A stretch of 64,000 nucleotides of DNA. It comes from Nostoc desertorum CM1-VF14 (lineage in GTDB: Bacteria > Cyanobacteriota > Cyanobacteriia > Cyanobacteriales > Nostocaceae). This document shows, in pieces, positions 61,759 through 64,000 of this stretch (the first letter of the stretch is position 1; every line of letters starts with the position of its first letter). Position numbers and translations under genes: made by a program. Location of the stretch: contig JAHHHR010000019.1 of the NCBI GenBank assembly GCA_019359245.1, positions 1 through 64,000 of the forward strand, read 5' to 3'. Below the pieces are notes generated by a model. It saw only the letters and a program-made list of their open reading frames with translations. It made no database searches and was not told where the DNA came from.

Positions 61759-62178
61759 ATGGCACCTTTACCCGACTACCGCCCTAAACAACTATCTGTA
61801 GGCCCGTTGGAAGCGGAAATTTTAAATATCATTTGGGAACTTGGTTCAGCCACAGTAAAGGATGTACACGATCGCATCCTCGCCGATCCCAACCGCGAAT
61901 TAGCGTATACTTCTGTCACCACTGTCTTACGTCGCCTCACTGATAAAGGTTGGCTAGCCTGCGACAAGAAAGAGCGAGCGTTCTACTGGCGGCCAATGCT
62001 GAGTAAGCAGCAATCAGATGTCATTAAAGCTCACGAACAGTTACAGCGATTTCTGGCGGTGGGTAACCCCGATGTTGTCGCAGCCTTTGCTGATAGTCTG
62101 GATGAAGCAGCTAGTGAGCAAATAGCAGCGATCGCCAAACGTATTCAATCTGCACGCCAAGCCAGGGAGGAACAATGA
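61759..62178 (+). CDS. BlaI/MecI/CopY-type transcriptional repressor
   Basis: A 139-residue winged-helix repressor. The DNA-binding part reads LSVGPLEAEILNIIWELGSA, TVKDVHDRILADPNRELAYT and SVTTVLRRLTDKGWLACDKK. The C-terminal helices form the dimerisation part. A frame open from TTG 61693 would add 22 residues without homology, so ATG 61759 (MAPLPDYRPKQL) is chosen. It overlaps the M56 peptidase gene by four bases, the classical blaI-blaR1-like arrangement. The regulated genes are unknown, and no beta-lactamase gene is present nearby. Confidence 0.9.
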   Translation: MAPLPDYRPKQLSVGPLEAEILNIIWELGSATVKDVHDRILADPNRELAYTSVTTVLRRLTDKGWLACDKKERAFYWRPMLSKQQSDVIKAHEQLQRFLAVGNPDVVAAFADSLDEAASEQIAAIAKRIQSARQAREEQ

Positions 62179-63017
62179 TGCATCTAATAATGATTTTGAA
62201 TGCTTTGGCAGTTGCTTGGTGGTTAAGATCCGCTTGGAATCAACGCCAGGGTAATTGGAATGTGCGGTGGCAGCGATCGCTATTTTTGTTTCTCTTCCCG
62301 CCCTTGCTAATTTTCATGACTGCGATCGCTGTGCTGTTCATGGGGCCTCAAGGGCAAATGGGCGGAATGTATACAGGCTCAATTAGCTATTTACTAGCAT
62401 TAATTTATTTGGCATTTTTTGCCATTTCATGCATTAAACTTGCCTTCCAGGGTTGGCAGTCTGTAGAATCTGCCCGTAACTGCCCTTTAGTGAATGTTGG
62501 CGATAGACGAGCCAGACTGCTGCAAACAAACGCGTTGTTTGCAGGTCAAATCGGTTTTTGGCAACCAGAACTAGTGGTTAGCCAAGGTTTAGTGCAAACT
62601 CTCTCACCCGCTCATCTAGAAAGCGTCTTAGCCCATGAGCAAGGGCATCACTATTACAGGGATACGTTCTGGTTTTTCTGGCTTGGTTGGGTGCGTTCTT
62701 GCACTGCATGGTTGCCGAATACAGAGTCTTTGTGGGAAGAACTTTTAGCTTTGCGCGAACTTCGTGCCGACGGTTATGCAGCATTGCAAGTAGACCCTCT
62801 GGTGTTAGCAGAATCACTTTTATTAGTGGTTAGTAGCGGCCCCGTCTTATCAGAAATTTGCTGTGCTGCATTAGGTTCCTCTGGTGCAGATCGTTTGGAA
62901 CAAAGAGTAGAAGCTCTATTAGCACCACCAGAACCAACTCCAGAAGCTCAATTGCAATCGTGGCATGGTTTTCTGTTGGCGTTCCTGCCTTTACTGACTG
63001 TGATATTTCATAGTTAA
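62175..63017 (+). CDS. M56/BlaR1-type membrane metallopeptidase
   Basis: A 280-residue membrane protein with three or four helices and a zinc peptidase motif SVLAHEQGHHYYRDTFWFFW (HEQGH near residues 154-158), followed by ELLALRELRADGYAALQ, where the third ligand is expected. It lacks the penicillin-binding sensor domain of BlaR1. Probably it cleaves or inactivates the BlaI-like repressor encoded just upstream in response to an unknown envelope signal. This is known for the family pair, not shown here. Start ATG overlaps the blaI stop. Confidence 0.9.
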   Translation: MMHLIMILNALAVAWWLRSAWNQRQGNWNVRWQRSLFLFLFPPLLIFMTAIAVLFMGPQGQMGGMYTGSISYLLALIYLAFFAISCIKLAFQGWQSVESARNCPLVNVGDRRARLLQTNALFAGQIGFWQPELVVSQGLVQTLSPAHLESVLAHEQGHHYYRDTFWFFWLGWVRSCTAWLPNTESLWEELLALRELRADGYAALQVDPLVLAESLLLVVSSGPVLSEICCAALGSSGADRLEQRVEALLAPPEPTPEAQLQSWHGFLLAFLPLLTVIFHS

Positions 63018-63055
63018 GTTGAATTTAGCAAGCTACTACAGCACAAAATTGTGAT

Positions 63056-63243
63056 GTTTGTAACGAAAATCGTAGCGTTGGTAATAAAAACGTATTGTTT
63101 GTAACGAAAATCAGATTGTTTGTAACAAAAATCAGATTGTTTGTAACAGAAATCGTAGTGTTAGTAACGAAAATCGTAGCGTTGGTAATGAAAACGTATT
63201 GTTTGTAACGAAAATCGTAGTGTTTGTAACAAATACCGCGATC
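63056..63243. repeat. Nine ~21-bp tandem repeats (GTTTGTAACGAAAATCG)
   Basis: Nine consecutive units of 20-21 bp begin GTTTGTAAC, GTTGGTAAT or GTTAGTAAC and continue GAAAATCGTAG or variants. Most have the small dyad ACGA-AAA-TCGT. Copies differ by several substitutions, so the array is not freshly made. It lies between the convergent M56 and O-methyltransferase genes. There are no spacers, so it is not CRISPR. Confidence 0.85.
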
Positions 63244-63289
63244 GGAACAAATTAACAAGCAGTAATTACGAATTACGCTTATTCATCCT

Positions 63290-64000
63290 TTAAATTTTTA
63301 GTGCTTCAATAACGCTAATTGGTGACGAGGTTGGAATAACTTGGGTAAGTTGGAAGCCAGCATGAAGCAGTAGCACTTGATATTCCTCCTCTGTGCGTTC
63401 GCGTCCACCAGTCATAACTAGCATATTGAGGTCAAACAACTTGCTAAAAGAAGATACATTCCCAGGAGGGATTACTATCTCAAACAGCAGGAGTGTACCA
63501 TGCTGTGACATTGCCTGATGACAGTTTTTGAGAATAGCGATCGCTTTTTCCTCATCCCAGTCATGAATGATGTGCTTGAGAAGGTAAGCATCACCACCTG
63601 CTGTTACTGACTCAAAAAAGTTCCCTGACACTACCATACAGCGGTCTGCAAAACCTTGTGCTTGCAGGCAAGATTTTGCTTCTTCTATCACCGTTGGTAT
63701 ATCAAAGATAATGCCTTTAACAGTCGGATAAGCTTTAAGGATGCTAGTCACCAAACTGCCTTGGCCTCCTCCCACATCAACAATGGTGTTGAATGCTGAA
63801 AAGTCATAACTGCAAATAATTGCTTCCAAAACTGAAGCTGTTAGACTTGTCATTGCCTGATTAAACAACTTACCAGCTTCGGAGTTTTTAAGGTAATGAT
63901 CCCAAACACTCATTCCAGCGATGTGGTCAAACGCAATCTCGCCAGTTTTGATGCTATGTAGCAGGTTATCCCAACCTAAGTAGTGCGCTTGTCCCAGTTC
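63290..64000 (-). CDS. Family-2 O-methyltransferase, 5' end off the window
   Basis: The visible 236 residues continue in frame to the right edge (ELGQAHYLGWDNLLHSIKTG before MSVWDHYLKN), so the gene starts beyond 64000. SAM motif: FNTIVDVGGGQGSLVTSILK. Then FDIPTVIEEAKSCLQ, DAYLLKHIIHDWDEEKAIAI, the catalytic-His region, and LLLFEIVIPPGN and MTGGRERTEEEYQVLL. This is the plant COMT/hydroxyneurosporene methyltransferase-like family used in carotenoid and natural-product pathways. Which one applies cannot be told here. Confidence 0.9.
   Translation of the reverse strand, partial: ELGQAHYLGWDNLLHSIKTGEIAFDHIAGMSVWDHYLKNSEAGKLFNQAMTSLTASVLEAIICSYDFSAFNTIVDVGGGQGSLVTSILKAYPTVKGIIFDIPTVIEEAKSCLQAQGFADRCMVVSGNFFESVTAGGDAYLLKHIIHDWDEEKAIAILKNCHQAMSQHGTLLLFEIVIPPGNVSSFSKLFDLNMLVMTGGRERTEEEYQVLLLHAGFQLTQVIPTSSPISVIEALKI

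Noticed and set aside
63056..63243. CRISPR array
   Set aside because: Units are directly adjacent and vary in sequence; there are no unique spacers and no cas genes.
63025..63258. Possible small - strand protein with repeated VTNN segments
   Set aside because: The frame stays open only because the 21-bp repeat lacks stops in that frame; no start signal or family match.

Overview
The window looks like chromosomal DNA of a filamentous, Nostoc-like cyanobacterium. It is rich in the HIP1 octamer GCGATCGC and in the heptamer-type short tandem repeats (GGGCATT, GACTAAT, GTTAGGA and similar) typical of Nostocales. It also carries oxygenic-photosynthesis genes: psbU, chlG, petP, btpA and a PucC/BCD-type transporter. 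No rRNA, tRNA or CRISPR array was recognised.

1-5.4 kb: a DNA phosphorothioation (Dnd) cluster. It holds the 3' two thirds of dndC, then dndD, dndE and a Dnd-associated putative methyltransferase. dndC loses its reading frame about 110 bases from the left edge, and the sequence before that is not recognisably dndC. Between dndC and dndD sits an internally deleted REP-associated transposase between two 32-bp inverted REP-like ends.

5.6-42.6 kb: mostly ordinary cyanobacterial genes in short, mixed-strand units. They cover transport (AmpG-like MFS, BCD-family MFS), envelope (uppP, GHL10 glycoside hydrolase), redox (VKOR-thioredoxin fusion, sorbosone dehydrogenase-like lipoprotein, aldo/keto reductase, zinc alcohol dehydrogenase), NAD synthesis (nadB), translation and RNA (rimO, DEAD-box helicase), c-di-GMP signalling (REC-EAL, CHASE2-PAS-GGDEF) and photosynthesis. 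Between them lie gene remnants: a CBS/PAS sensor kinase, two Uma2-type fragments and a TPR fragment. There are also many dispersed repeats, two of which (in a GNAT gene and in the GH gene) are inserted in frame inside proteins.

42.9-60.6 kb: a surface-glycan locus, all on the + strand. An ABC-2 permease and a short ATPase (Wzm/Wzt type) lead. A methyltransferase/coiled-coil/GT2 fusion, a GT4/methyltransferase fusion, a GT-C-like membrane protein, a GtrA-GT2 fusion, two CDP-paratose-2-epimerase-like SDRs, two GT2s and a GT4 follow. It closes with rfbA, rfbC and rfbD for dTDP-L-rhamnose (rfbB is not in the window). The 5' half is AT-rich and lacks HIP1 sites, unlike the flanks, so it was probably acquired or exchanged as a cassette. 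The first fusion carries eight near-identical 42-bp repeats encoding a coiled coil. This gives a testable parallel with the WbdD chain-length ruler and is the most interesting idea in the window.

60.7-64 kb: comB-like phosphatase (- strand), a BlaI/M56-peptidase regulatory pair, a nine-copy ~21-bp tandem array, and the 3' part of a family-2 O-methyltransferase running off the right edge.
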